Source: Chara braunii
Taxonomy: Eukaryota; Streptophyta; Charophyceae; Charales; Characeae
DNA length: 24,273 bases
Direction: 5' to 3'
Assembly: GCA_003427395.1 (NCBI GenBank)
Contig: BFEA01000648.1
Coordinates: forward strand, 113,992 to 138,264
The position numbers and the translations under genes were made by a program. Shown here in pieces: positions 1 through 19,523 of the stretch. Below the pieces are notes generated by a model. That model saw nothing but the letters and a program-made list of their open reading frames with translations. It searched no databases and was not told the origin of the DNA. How positions within the stretch are numbered: position 1 is the stretch's first letter; each line of letters starts with the position of its first letter.

Positions 1-109
1 AAATTCCAACATTCAAAGTTTTATTGCGGAATCCGACAGATCTCGGCAAACGCAGTCGGATCCAAAGGGCATTTTTTTTGGGCCATCTGGTTTGCTGATT
101 GACCCCCGC

Positions 110-141
110 TGGCCCGGTCCGGCCCCAGTTGGACCGGGCCA
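110..141. repeat. GC-rich hairpin (11-bp perfect arms)
   Basis: TGGCCCGGTCC at 110-120 is the exact reverse complement of GGACCGGGCCA at 131-141, with a 10-nt loop. It is followed by the palindrome ACCGGCCGGT (147-156). It sits in a GC-rich block (about 90-170) inside AT-rich flanks, and similar CCCGGG/GGGCATG blocks occur at 3655-3715 and 4025-4125. Confidence 0.6.
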
Positions 142-209
142 GCTCGACCGGCCGGTTGCCGGCCCAGCCCTGTGATAATTTATTTTCATGATGATTTATT
201 TCCTCCTGC

Positions 210-281
210 AAAGTTGTTCGTATTGCAATGCTACACAACAACTTGGTTTATTTTTCAGATTTTTTAAAGTTTCTCAAAAAA
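210..281 (+). repeat. Dispersed AT-rich repeat, copy 1
   Basis: AAAGTTGTTCGTATTGCAAT followed by a pyrimidine/ACACAACA stretch and AGATTTTTT recurs at 3943-4001 with a few changes. In both places it lies beside a GC-rich CCCGGG-type block, so this is probably part of a small repeat element. The first 480 bases hold no gene that I can support. Confidence 0.5.
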
Positions 282-480
282 CGAAATTAAAAAACAATTC
301 AGAGAGTGGAGCACTTGCAATTTGTTTCTTCGTTTTTTTTGTCCTCCTGGACATCCATTAAAATTAGCCCGGTACATAGAAGATCAGCATCGCCCCTGCA
401 CAAGGGTGACAGCTGGAATCATTCCGGAACCAGGACCCTGCACCCCCGACTGCCTACACTCTCGTCTTGGGGTCAGCGAA

Positions 481-747
481 GCTGTCCTGCCAAAACTTCA
501 AAGTTCAACTGGAGAACATGTTGTACATGGCCCCAGGCAACTCGAGAACCTGTTTTGAGTCTCTCCGAAAATCTAGGAGGCTGAGCGCAGTAGATAAAAT
601 GAATCGGCGGCGTAGCTGTCGTGCCAAAACTTCGAAGTTCAACTGAGAACATGTTGTAAATGGCCCCAGGCAACTGGAGAACCTGTTTTGAGTCTCTCCG
701 AAAATTTAGGAGACTAAGCACTGTAGATAAAATGAATCGGCGGCGGG
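481..747. repeat. Tandem duplication, two units of about 134 bp
   Basis: The segment beginning GCTGTCCTGCCAAAACTTC at 481 recurs from 615 (GCTGTCGTGCCAAAACTTC) and both copies end in AAAATGAATCGGCGGCG. I count about ten substitutions or single-base gaps between them. A 155-codon minus-strand ORF over 473-940 exists mainly because the duplication lacks stops; I do not regard it as a gene. Confidence 0.85.
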
Positions 748-749
748 CG

Positions 750-1199
750 GAGTCCGAAAAGGGGCCACGGCTGATAGCTGGCATGTACTGGTTGTTTAAG
801 CCATTGGAAAGGTTCCACCTTTGTCGATTCCTGTTTGAGGCGATCGGGGGAGCGATATTGTGGACAATCTGGAAAGCGAGGAAGGGCTTGGTCAGGCGAG
901 GTGAGCTTGTGTTTTTGCAGCACTTACAAGCCCAGGTCAAGCAGGCTCGTAGGCTTATAGGCTGGTCATGGAGGTAGACTGGTCTAGGAAGATGCGCAGG
1001 CCCACAGGGTCAGCCCGGTTAAACGAGGATTGGAATGTTTTTTTGCAGCATTGGGCAGTGCGCGCAGGTCTGGTGCGAGTGGATCGAGCATTAGTTGACT
1101 TTTTTTTGGGGGGGGGGCTTTTTGCGGGAGTAGTAGAGTAGTGGAGGTTTTGGGTGGGGCCCCTTGAGTCTCAGCCTTGGGGGTATGTAACCTCTTTGG

Positions 1200-1241
<42 letters not shown>

Positions 1242-1690
1242 GGGGCCGGGGGGGGCGCGCTGAGGGTGGAGTAGGACAACCCGACTGACCCCTGTTGGTG
1301 TTCTTGTATATGGCCTTGGGCACTGGGCCCTGCTAATAGGACTAAAGGTACCAAAAAACAAAAACAAAAGCAAAGGTTCCGCCTTTGCTGAAAAAAGAAG
1401 ACCTTGATTTCTCGCCTTTATTACGTCAAGCTTTATGTGCACCGCACTCGGGGTTCAGGTCACACCAGCAATGTCCACAAGATATGAGCACACAGAGAGA
1501 TCATGTGAGCAATGAAAGGAGAAGGACTGAGTCCTCCTCCTTCCATTGCTTCAGTGGAACTAGAGATGATATATACAGATTGTGAAGGTCTTCACCTAGA
1601 CCGGGGCAATGAAAGGAGGACTCAGCAAGCAGAGGCTTCAGTTTGTTGTTCGAATAAATGTGAGTTTACCCCTCCTTATTGAGTCTCTCT
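750..1690. other. Stretch without a supported gene; contains a 40-nt poly-G tract
   Basis: I see no coding gene here. The run of 40 G at 1201-1240 lies in a wider purine-rich strand, with shorter G runs at about 1108-1117 and 1249-1255. ORFs across it encode proline runs on the minus strand and are artefacts of the homopolymer. A/G-rich imperfect repetition around GAAAGGAG occurs at 1515-1540 and 1609-1620. Confidence 0.6.
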
Positions 1691-2111
1691 CTGGGCTACC
1701 AACCGGGCCGAGCCAGGTCACACCTTGGTTGCTCGGACAGCCCAGCCTGGCAAGGTGTCGCATACCGTAAAAGTGCAGACCAGAACAAGAACCAACCTCT
1801 CTCACATAGTACAAGATAGCGCAGCTGAAGGCTAATATACCAATGAACAGACCAATCACTGTCGCAATGCAGACCAAACATACATCATCATCATTCCATG
1901 ATGTGAAAGGGGCTGGCACTCACACAGGAAGAGTGCACCAGTCCCCAGCCATACACAGACGGAGAAGAGGGGGGTTAGACGATGAAGAGGGGAAGATGGG
2001 AATGTCGTCAACACCAAGTCTTCGGTACAGCTCCCAAATAATCCCTCGTCCAATGTCTCAATCCCAATGTCGAGTCTGGATCCAAATGTCGTCGAGTCCC
2101 AAAGTCAAGAA

Positions 2112-2176
<65 letters not shown>
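2112..2176 (+). repeat. (CT)n microsatellite
   Basis: About 30 uninterrupted CT units, inside dispersed repeat copy A. Confidence 0.95.
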
Positions 2177-2178
<2 letters not shown>

Positions 2179-2248
2179 GGCTGCAGATACTGAGCACTTA
2201 GGTGGTGAGAGGGTGAGGGAGAGGTGGTGGACTTCGAAGAGGAAGAAG

Positions 2249-2253
<5 letters not shown>

Positions 2254-2327
<74 letters not shown>

Positions 2328-2346
2328 NTCTCTCTCTCTCTCTCTC
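2254..2346 (+). repeat. (CT)n microsatellite with one N
   Basis: About 46 CT units, with an undetermined base at 2328. Only a short CT/GA tract is present at the equivalent place in copy B, so the length has changed since the two copies diverged. Confidence 0.95.
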
Positions 2347-2826
2347 CGGTACTAACCTGTGAAGGTGGCGCCTTGTTGCAGGTGCATCGAAGACGAAGCT
2401 GGAGCTATGGCGCCACAGGTAAGTCTCCCTGGCCTCCGCCAACCATCTCTCTCTCTCCAACGCTACTCTAGCCCGCTACTCTAGCTCCTAATAGCGCCCA
2501 GCGCTGAAGACTACTGCTAACGCTACTACTACTACTGCAGCGCTCCTCCAGAGTGCTGCTGCCGAATCCCTCCTGCACGTGAAGTGCCTGGGAAGTCCCT
2601 ATGAACTACCTTGTCCACTACCTGCAGCCTGTAGGGTGGGCCAGTCTTATATAGTGCTGGCCCGTCCAGGAGGCTGCTCTTGCCAATGCCAAAACGTGCC
2701 AGACCCTGGCGTTGAAGTTCAAACAAAGGTTGTCTTGAAAACAGGCCCAAAATGGCCTGTGCTAAANCCCTGGTCTGGTGCCTAAGTTTCAGGGCAGGTC
2801 GACTTTATGAAGGCCTGAAAATGGCC

Positions 2827-2964
2827 CTCGTTTTCAGGCTTTTAGGCTGAAACGACACAGGGCCTGTAGGCCCTCGTTTTCAGGCTTTTAGGCTGAAACG
2901 ACAAAGGGCCTGTAGGCCCTCGTTTTCAGGCTTTTAGGCTGAAACGACAAAGGGCCTGTAGGGC
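2827..2964 (+). repeat. Three tandem copies of a 46-bp unit
   Basis: CTCGTTTTCAGGCTTTTAGG starts units at 2827, 2873 and 2919, nearly identical (CACAGGG against CAAAGGG). Each unit contains GGCCTGTAGGCC, an interrupted palindrome. Degenerate copies of the unit appear in reverse complement at about 13640-13740, so the repeat belongs to the dispersed element. Confidence 0.9.
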
Positions 2965-3040
2965 CCTTATTTTCCGTCTGGTCGGGCCCTGCAGGCCCGT
3001 GTGGATGCACGGTATGCCACACAAGGTCCAGGGAAGGTCC

Positions 3041-3042
<2 letters not shown>

Positions 3043-3071
<29 letters not shown>

Positions 3072-3072
3072 G
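3043..3072 (+). repeat. Poly-A tract
   Basis: A run of nearly 30 A immediately right of dispersed repeat copy A. Such a tract can be a retrotransposon tail, but no LINE or SINE body is recognised next to it. Confidence 0.8.
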
Positions 3073-3346
3073 AAGATCTGGAAAACGAAAAAATACGTGT
3101 TGCAGCAAAATAAACTGGACCACTTTTGCCTGAGAGTCGCATCGAAATTGCTTCAAGCTACCAGACCCCAAACAGACCCCTGTTAGAGGACGGCAGCAAG
3201 CAGCAGGCAAGAGCTTCAGGACTTACAAGCAGGGGTGGAGCAGTGTGGCACATCCATCCCCCACTAGCATGTAATCAACGTTGTTGTCTCAGCCTCGCAG
3301 TGTCCCTCGGCCATATCCAAGGGATGCCTGGAGTGACTACACTCAC

Positions 3347-12739
<9,393 letters not shown>

Positions 12740-12744
12740 CTAGC

Positions 12745-13620
12745 CAAAAAAACAAAACAGAACCACCAGAACCACCCCAACCCACAAGCATCGGACAGAC
12801 AGCCGAAAATATTATCCAAAAAATACACAGCAGGTGTTGCATGAACAACAGAGGCATGGCGCAGAGCCCAAGAACCGACCGAACGAGAAAGAGAAATAAC
12901 AATGCAGCGGAAGACTGAAAGGCATAATCTGACCCATCATGACTCAGGACAGACTGCATGCATTCATCATCACTCACATACAATGGGCATGGCAGCTCAC
13001 ACATGGACGATAGCCGCCACCCTTACAATGCATTCACAGACGAAGGAGGTGGAGGAAGAGAAGAGGTGGGGAGAAGAAGGGGAGACATCAACTCTCAATA
13101 TCTCCGAGTCTGGGATTGGGCAATCGCCTGAAGTCACCAGGTCTCAACTCTCAATATCTCTCTCAGAGACACAGAGACTTGGAAAGTGAGAGAGAGAGAG
13201 AGAGAGAGAAGGCCGGGAGAGACAGCGGCCATACCTGTGAGAGCTTAGTTGGCAGCCGTAACCACTTCTTGTACAACAACAGGAGAGGAAGAAAGACTTA
13301 CCTGGTGTGTGATCTTGGGGCTATTTCATCAAGTTGTCTCAGAGAAGTACCTCTTCACCCTAGCCTTGTATGTTGTTGACTGTGCATGTTTGTTTGTTGG
13401 TCTTTCCCTTCGCTACTTTGCTTTCTGGTTGTCATAGTTCTTCCGAACGAAGGCCTTGCCTTTGCTGTCTTAGGTCAGTCATTACGGTGATGCATGCTGT
13501 AGATAGGTAGAGTCAGCCTGCTGAGGGCTTCAGCGTGCAAAGTAGCAGCATGGGCATAAGCGAGCACTTGTTAATCAACCTGACTAGCCCAATGTTACAT
13601 GCTGCGCCTGCACACGAGGG
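12745..13620. other. Presumed intron upstream of the Nudix-box exon; no further exon identified
   Basis: Minus-strand sequence just above 12740 is pyrimidine-rich, as expected before an acceptor. I looked for the YPR-x-DPVVI and zinc-ribbon codons that should precede the Nudix box and did not find them. A perfect CAG/GTAAGT donor on the minus strand at about 13295-13303 follows an open stretch reading QLDEIAPRSHT, without family similarity. An (AG)n tract sits at about 13190-13209. Confidence 0.4.
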
Positions 13621-14690
13621 CTATTTTCCAGGCCCTGCGTCCCTCAGGCTGAAAGCCTGAAAACCAGGGCCTACAGGCCCCGTGTCTGTTCAGCTCGAAA
13701 GCCTGCAAAACAGAGGCCTACAGACCCTGTGTCGTTTCAGACTAAAAATGGCAGTAGCCTTTTTAGCCTGAAACGAAGGGCCATTTTCGGTCTCTCATCA
13801 GACCGACCTGCCCTGAAACTCAGGCACCGAACCAGGGTTTTAGGAACAGGCTATTTTTGGCCTGTTCCCACGACAGCTGCAGCGCCAGACCCTGGCTCAG
13901 TTTGGTATTGGCAAGACCAGCCTCCTGGACTGCCCGCCCTGCAACTACAGGCAGTCGGAGGCAGTCAGGAGGCAGGCCGAGGTAGTACATAGGGACTTCC
14001 CATGCACTTCACGGGCAGGGAGGAGGCAGTCAGTAGACTTCAGGATTCGGCAGCAGCACTCTGGAGGAGCGCTGCAGGAGTAGTGTAGCGTTAGCAGTAG
14101 TCTTCAGCACTGGGCGCTAGTAGCGTTAGTTGTAGTCTTCGGCGCTGGGCGCCATAGTTAGAGTAGTACTAGAGAGAGAGATTGGGCGGAGGCCAGGGAT
14201 ACTTACCGGCAGCGCCGTTGCTCCAGCTTCGTCTTCGAGGTACCTGCAGCACAGCGCCATCTTCACAGTTTACTACCTGGCATACGAGAGAGAGAGAGTT
14301 CTTCTTCTTCCTCTTCTCAGTCCACCATCTCCCTCACACCCTCTCACTATCTGACTTCACTGCATCAGCAGACTACGAGAGAAAGAAAGAGCGTGGTGAC
14401 ATTGGATCCAGACTCGACATTTGGGCTTCAGACATTTTGACGAGGGATTATTTGGGACTTGTGACAAAGACTTGGTGTTGACAACATTCCCATCTCTCCC
14501 CCTCCTCTTCGTCTGTGCGTCATCAGGGCCTGGCGCCTTCTTCCTGTGTACAGCGCCAGGCCTCTTCACACCTTGTGATGATAATGATGTATGTTTAGTC
14601 TGCGTGCAACAGTGATTGGGCTAGTCATTGATATTCTAGCATTCTGCTCCGCTATCTTGCACTACGTGATAGGAGTCAGTCCCGGTCAGG
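13620..14690 (-). mobile_element. Dispersed repeat element, copy B (inverted partner of 1700-2990)
   Basis: The reverse complement reproduces copy A landmark by landmark, including GTAAGT (here ACTTAC at 14200-14205), CCTGGCCTCCGCC, AGCGCTCCTCCAGAGTG, GGAAGTCCCTATG and the GGATCC-containing segment (14404-14409). Its CT tract is short (14285-14300). The 46-bp repeat at the far end is present only as degenerate AGCCTGAAAA/CAGGCCTACAG units at about 13650-13740. Divergence from copy A is of the order of 15-20 percent with many small indels. Confidence 0.75.
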
Positions 14691-15300
14691 TCAGGGCTTG
14701 TATCTAAAGTCTTCCCTGCGCTATAAAGCACCATTTTCTATGTATCGGAATGCACGTTGCTTGTTGAGATTCCACTTGCACTGCATTGTCCATTCAGTCC
14801 TTTTTATCACATTGCGGATCCTCGGTTTATATGTAGATCGCCCAACTGGGCATGTAAAATGACTGGTACTGACCGGTATGCAGCCAACCACACTAGCACG
14901 AGCGCTGACTGGTCTAAGTCTTGCAGGGGAGTGTTGACCCCGCCTAGCCACGTAGCCTGTTTGCCATATTAAATAATTTCTGAGGATTCCGCTACTGTCC
15001 TTAAACCGACTGTTGGCTGGATACGGGTGTCTTCATAACCCAGTAGTAAGTGTCATGACAATCCGGGCAAAGTCACAATCTTTGTTGGAGTCGATGCGTT
15101 CTAGGTTTTGTTGTGGGTAGGTCTAAGTGGTGAGGTAGTGGAAGGGGTAGATTTTGACAGCCTCTTGTACCGATGACAGCCATGGATGACTACCCCATTT
15201 ATGCATGCATCACCATTCCCATTCTTCTCCAACCCCTCTTCCGTTCTCTCTTCCCTCTTGGGTTCATCTGCATGAGCCGTTTGCACTCAAAGAACCGGAA
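14690..15300. other. Stretch between the dispersed repeat and the gypsy remnant
   Basis: No gene recognised. A TATAAA occurs at 14720. If the gypsy element had a 5' LTR it should lie here, but I found no sequence repeated beyond 18370 that would be its partner and no convincing primer-binding site. Confidence 0.4.
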
Positions 15301-15319
15301 GGACAGCAGGGTAGTATAT

Positions 15320-15417
15320 AAGCCAACAGACCCTGAATATGAGGAAATAAGGTGGAGAGCAGAGGTCTAAGCCAACCGACCCTGAATATGAAGAAATAAG
15401 GTGGAGAGCCGAGGTGA
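15320..15417 (+). repeat. 49-bp tandem duplication in the gag remnant
   Basis: AAGCCAACAGACCCTGAATA at 15320 and AAGCCAACCGACCCTGAATA at 15369 begin two units differing at about five positions. Both encode KPTDPEYEEIRWRAEV, but because 49 is not a multiple of three they are in different frames; the first copy ends at a TAA directly before the second. Confidence 0.9.
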
Positions 15418-17232
15418 GGCAGGAGGAAGAAACTAAAAAGAAAGGAGGTGGTGGAGGAAAAGGAGGAGGAGGAAAGGAGAAGACGTGTGAAGCGAAGGGA
15501 GAACCGGCCAAGGTGAAGAAAGAGCCGGTGAAAAAGGAGATGGGAAAGGCGGAGATGCAAGGAGTCAGCAGGGAGAAGGAGAAGAAACCGCTGCCTGGAG
15601 AAGAAAGGAGAGGCAGAAGATGAAGAGACCAAGCAGATGGCAGACAGACTGAAGGCAGAGCTGGCCACCTCATGCACGCTGCTTATGGGCCTGAGCCGCA
15701 GGGGGGAGCAGAAGAGCGAATGGCCAAAGATGGTAGCCGGGTCAACAAGCAGGTTAATGATCCGGAGGAAAAACTGTGGCAGCTAAGAAAAGAAAGGATG
15801 AGCTGGAGCAGCTGCAGAAGAAGATGGCTTAGGGCATAGCCACCATAGCTCTCAAATAATGCGGACAGCATAGATGCCATGCCAGCAGAATTCCACAAGC
15901 TGCTGGAGGAGCAAAGAGGGGAGATGAAGCAGCTGCTTGACGGCCTAACCAAGGGAATAGTTGACTCACATGTGGAGTTCTCAAAGAAACGCAGCAAGGA
16001 GAGAGACAACAACGTGGTGGAGGACATTGGGGAGATGGAGATGGTAATGGCAATGGAGGAGGAAAAGGGGAAGGTACTATCTGGCGGAGGAGAAGATAGG
16101 CAGCAGGGATACAAGAGCAGAATGAACATGAAGTTCCCCTTTGCCTATCATGGGTGAAGAAGAGGATTTGACAGGTTCGGAGGCAGCAGCCAGGAGATAT
16201 CTTTACGAGCAGAGGATCGAGGAGGAGGACAAGCTTGTGGCCGTTAGTATGGCGATGGAGGGAGATGCACTGACCTCGCTCGGCTCACAGGCACAGGCAG
16301 CCGGCTATGAGAGCAATATAATAGCATACTCCCAGCATACCTGCCTTGAGGACTTTATGAGGGCACTAAAGGTAAAGATTTACAGACAGGAGTGAAGCGC
16401 TCAAAGCCTCTGACATCATACTAAACATAGAAAAGTGTCACTGGAAGAGTGTAGCTAACCTGAAGGCTAAGGTAGACAACTACAAACAAGTTTTCGTTTT
16501 CAACCACAGCATCGTCAATTCCCAGATACTTCACCGTATCCCCATTTCGCCCTTGCCTGCCCAATGCAATCACAAACAACTAAGTTGCAGAAGCTAGGCA
16601 GGCAGGACCGACATAGGAAGACTTCTAAAAGAAGGCCCTGGAGATGGAGGCTTATAGAAGACTAATAAATTCCCCACGTTCAAAGATTTTCCCCAAGGAA
16701 AGAAATTCAAAGGGGAAAACCATCGCCGATCAGGTAAGGGCAAAGAACACAGCTGGCTCCTTACCTATGACGGAGGAGGTGGAGAGGTTGTTCCCTACGA
16801 GGAGATAGAGATAGGGGACGACAATGACAGTGGTACAAGTAGGCACCGGGGAGTATGCTGCTGCCGTGGCCCGCAAGGGAGGCCCACCCGCAGGGGAAGG
16901 AAAGTAGAGGATCCCCTTATCGGTGGAAGAGGCAATTACTCTCGACCCAGAGGCGGCAAAGGGTACTGCCAACACCAAGGAGGTAGGGCCAGTGAAGGTT
17001 CCCATTGCATCCAGGGAAGGAAGAAGGAGAGCCCTAGAAGCAAATGGGCCTGTCTCAGTCCCAGTGGCAGCACAACAGGGAGGACGGCAGGTGTTCCAAC
17101 TGTGGCAAGGATGACCACACTATCCCTTCTGTCCTGAGTGGCGGAAACAGCCAGCAAAAGGAACCGGCCGGTAGTAGTATCAGCTGCTCTTACCTTGGCT
17201 GCATCAGAGAAGTTGGAAGCGCAATATGCTGA
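15369..17232 (+). pseudogene. Gag remnant with zinc knuckle
   Basis: The first part (15369-15623) is Lys/Glu/Gly-rich. A helical, charged segment follows (15879-16157, starting MPAEFHKLLEEQRGEMKQLL). The segment at 16141-16395, in another frame, includes ARRYLYEQRIEEEDKLVAVS and resembles a retrotransposon gag core. At about 17068-17140 a CCHC zinc knuckle begins C-S-N-C-G-K-D-D-H, and the last Cys is reached only after a one-base frame change. The zinc knuckle would bind the element's RNA in an intact gag. At least three frame changes and stops make it non-coding today. Confidence 0.75.
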
Positions 17233-17269
17233 GTTAGGGGAGGGAACTACATGCGTGACAGAAAGAGAG

Positions 17270-18370
17270 ATCAAGCATAGGATAGAGATCGTGCCGAGAT
17301 GCGAGACGCCCAAGGGATCTATCTATAGGATGTTTCCTGCTGAGTTAGAAGGAACTGTGCACACAATTAGATGAGTTAGTTACGAAAGGGTGGATGAAGC
17401 CAAGCTCGTCCTGGTACGGTCCGCCAGTTCTGTTCATGGCCAAGAAGGAGAAGGAACTGAGATTATGCATAGACTATGAAGGCCGGAATGCGATAACCGC
17501 AAAAAATGCACAACCATTACCTAGAATCAATGGTCTGTCGGACAGACTGCAGGGATGCAAATAATTTTCTAAGATTGACTTGAAGTCCAGGTATCACCAG
17601 ATAGAAGTAGCTAAGGAAGATCAGCATAAGACCGCTTTGGGGACCAGGTACGGACACTTTTGAGTTCGTGACCTCGTAGTGATGCCCTTTGGACCGACTG
17701 ACTAATGCCCCTGCTACATTCCAGCACTGCATGAACGACATGTTTAGGGAGTGGGTTGATAGATCCTCCGTAGCCTACTTAGATGACATCTAAGTCTTTC
17801 GCAAGTCATTAGTGAAAAAGAAAAGAAAAAAAGAAGAAGAGCATGTAGAACATGTGCAGAAACTCCCGCAGAAGTTAAAGGAGAACAAGTTTACGGTCAA
17901 CCTCAGTAAGTGCAAATGGGCCCAGCAACAGGTGCTTTACCGTGGTCCCGTGACGGATGGCGATGGATGGAGTGTGGCCAGAGAATAAGAAGATAGCTGC
18001 AATTCAAGATTGGCTAAAGCCCGAGAGTCTAACCGAACTGTGACCGTTTCTAGGTTTAGCTAATTACGCTAATTACACAAGGAAGTGTGTCCTCAACTTC
18101 CGCTCAATCGCACTGCGTAGACTGTTAAAGGAGGAGGCAGTGTGGGAGTCGCACAAAGATTGTACATCACCTTTTCAGAAACTGAAGAAGATGCGGATCG
18201 AGTACCCGGTGTTGAAGATCGCAGACCCTTCCCTGCCGTTGTCTTGACCATGGACACCAGCTAGCATGAGATAGGGGCTGTATTACAGCAACATGATGGA
18301 AACAAGTACCATGGTAAACACTTTCCCTTTGCCTATGGTCGACTGGGGCTAGAAAGTGTGGAGCTTCATC
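17270..18370 (+). pseudogene. Reverse transcriptase and partial RNase H remnant (Ty3/gypsy pol)
   Basis: It opens with a linker typical of gypsy pol (ETPKGSIYRMFPAELE), then a frameshift. Conserved RT blocks follow: KGWMKPSSSWYGPPVLF, LRLCIDY, FSKIDLKSRYHQIEV, MPFG, NAPATFQ and the active-site YLDDI at 17776-17790, which is followed at once by a stop codon. After an A-rich insertion (17814-17840) the thumb/connection is traceable as KLKENKFTVNLSKCKWA. An RNase H start, with TMDTS and then EIGAVLQQHDGNKYHGK, is interrupted by a stop. Multiple stops and frame changes show it is dead; no integrase follows. Confidence 0.88.
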
Positions 18371-18960
18371 AAGATGACCGTTTTAGGGTTCACTTGAGTC
18401 GACACTTACCGAGGGCGGTCAGCACTGCAGTGCTTGGTGAAGTAGGGAAACCTCTTTTGTGCTGCCGCCTGGCAATCACACTCGAGTGATGATGATTTTG
18501 CTGGACACAGTAGTGCTACCAAGGAGGGAGAATAGGAGGAGCTGCAGAGAGTTCATTCCCAAGAGCAATGCTGGGGAAATACTTCAAGTTTGTTTTGTGC
18601 TTCATCGTTGGTTGATACTTGTCTGTTTTTACCAGTCTTTAACTTCTTCCTATTTCCGCTTCATTCTCTAGTCTTGTGCAATGGGCTTCATGCATTGATC
18701 TGCATTTGCCTTGGCAACCACAAATGGACTACTGTCTTCACCCGAATAGAACACCCGGTCATTATAGCTGTATTTGGTGCCACTTTTAGTCCAGATACGG
18801 CAATCTTGTTTGTTCGCCACTCAACCTTTTAACAGTACGAAACCGAGCAGGAAACAGATGAGGGAGTGTGAGACTTAACGGGAACCGGAGGACTACACAG
18901 TGCTCTTCATGCAATAATTCTCTCTCTTCTCTATGCTCCAATTACCTCCTAAATCTGCTC
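18370..18960. other. Stretch after the RNase H remnant
   Basis: No integrase or LTR was recognised. It contains the second 76-bp dispersed repeat copy. The remaining sequence shows short ORFs only. Confidence 0.4.
18729..18804 (+). repeat. 76-bp dispersed repeat, copy 2
   Basis: Ungapped match to 9443-9518 (66 of 76). The flanking inverted arm seen in copy 1 is lost here, since CAATCTTGTTTG replaces the ATAATTACCGGGCG context. Confidence 0.8.
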
Positions 18961-18992
18961 TTTTCTACGCTGCCAGTAGTCCGATAGCGAGA

Positions 18993-19040
18993 CGTCTCCG
19001 GGAGACGGTCAGCGGGGAGTTGTCCGGGATCCCGGACAAC
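18993..19040. repeat. Two adjacent perfect palindromes
   Basis: CGTCTCC-G-GGAGACG (18993-19007) is a 7-bp-arm hairpin with a single-base centre. GTTGTCCGGGA-TCCCGGACAAC (19019-19040) is a perfect 22-bp palindrome. A T run follows, and a further hairpin, GTGTCTGC ... GCAGACGC, lies at about 19097-19121. Confidence 0.75.
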
Positions 19041-19199
19041 AGCTTTTTTGGGGATTTCAATCATTTTATAGCGTAAAAAAAAAAAAAGGTTGGCGGTGTC
19101 TGCGCACCTTTAGCAGACGCTGTTAAAAAAAAACAGCTCATTTGGAGTTAGAAAAAAAAAAAAAAGTGTCAAGCACAATGGGGGGTGGGTGGAATGTCT

Positions 19200-19218
19200 A
19201 CACACACACAAACGTCAA

Positions 19219-19283
<65 letters not shown>

Positions 19284-19484
19284 CACACACACACACACAC
19301 GCACACAAGCACACACACATGCATGCACAATCCAATCGAACGGATCGATTGAATCGATGCAATAGATTTGAATCCAATCGATTCGAATGGATCCGGATCG
19401 ATTGGATCCACTGAATCGATTTGTTCAATAAAATCGATCCGATTGGTTCGATCCCTTCAACTTGATTGGATTCGAATCAATCGA

Positions 19485-19523
<39 letters not shown>

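Larger units (their letters stand above)
1700..2990 (+). mobile_element. Dispersed repeat element, copy A (inverted partner at 13620-14690)
   Basis: The sequence from about 1780 to 2960 aligns, in reverse complement, with 13620-14690. Shared landmarks, in order, are: AACATACATCAT; GTCGAGTCTGGATCCAA; a (CT)n tract; AGGAAGAAGAAGAACTC; the GTAAGT after GCGCCACAG (2415-2420); CCTGGCCTCCGCC; AGCGCTCCTCCAGAGTG; GGAAGTCCCTATG; and GAGTTTCAGGGCAGGTC. It carries no pol genes. It may be a solo LTR or a non-autonomous element; I did not find matching terminal repeats or target-site duplications, so the class is open. It is longer than copy B mainly because of microsatellite expansion and the 46-bp tandem repeat at its right end. 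Confidence 0.75.
15300..18370 (+). mobile_element. Decayed Ty3/gypsy retrotransposon (gag to RNase H)
   Basis: On the plus strand the order is: charged coiled-coil gag N-terminus, gag core, zinc knuckle, reverse transcriptase, beginning of RNase H. Every part is broken by stops or frameshifts. Integrase, a recognisable aspartic protease and matching LTRs are absent, so it is a truncated, inactive copy. It lies beyond the last identified Nudix exon; if that gene continues upstream, the element sits in an intron. Confidence 0.88.

Noticed and set aside
473-940. 155-codon minus-strand ORF
   Set aside because: Its length comes from a duplicated stop-free segment; the peptide simply repeats itself and matches no family.
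2112-2346. Possible CRISPR-like regular repetition
   Set aside because: Simple dinucleotide repeats without unique spacers, in a eukaryotic context.
2176-2460. Minus-strand ORF with long Arg-Glu repeats
   Set aside because: Translation of the (CT)n microsatellite; no independent coding evidence.
15264-15677. Ser/Phe/Leu-rich minus-strand ORFs
   Set aside because: Antisense to the Lys/Glu-rich gag remnant.
19169-19428. Cys/Val and Arg/Glu repeat ORFs
   Set aside because: Translation of CA and CT microsatellites.
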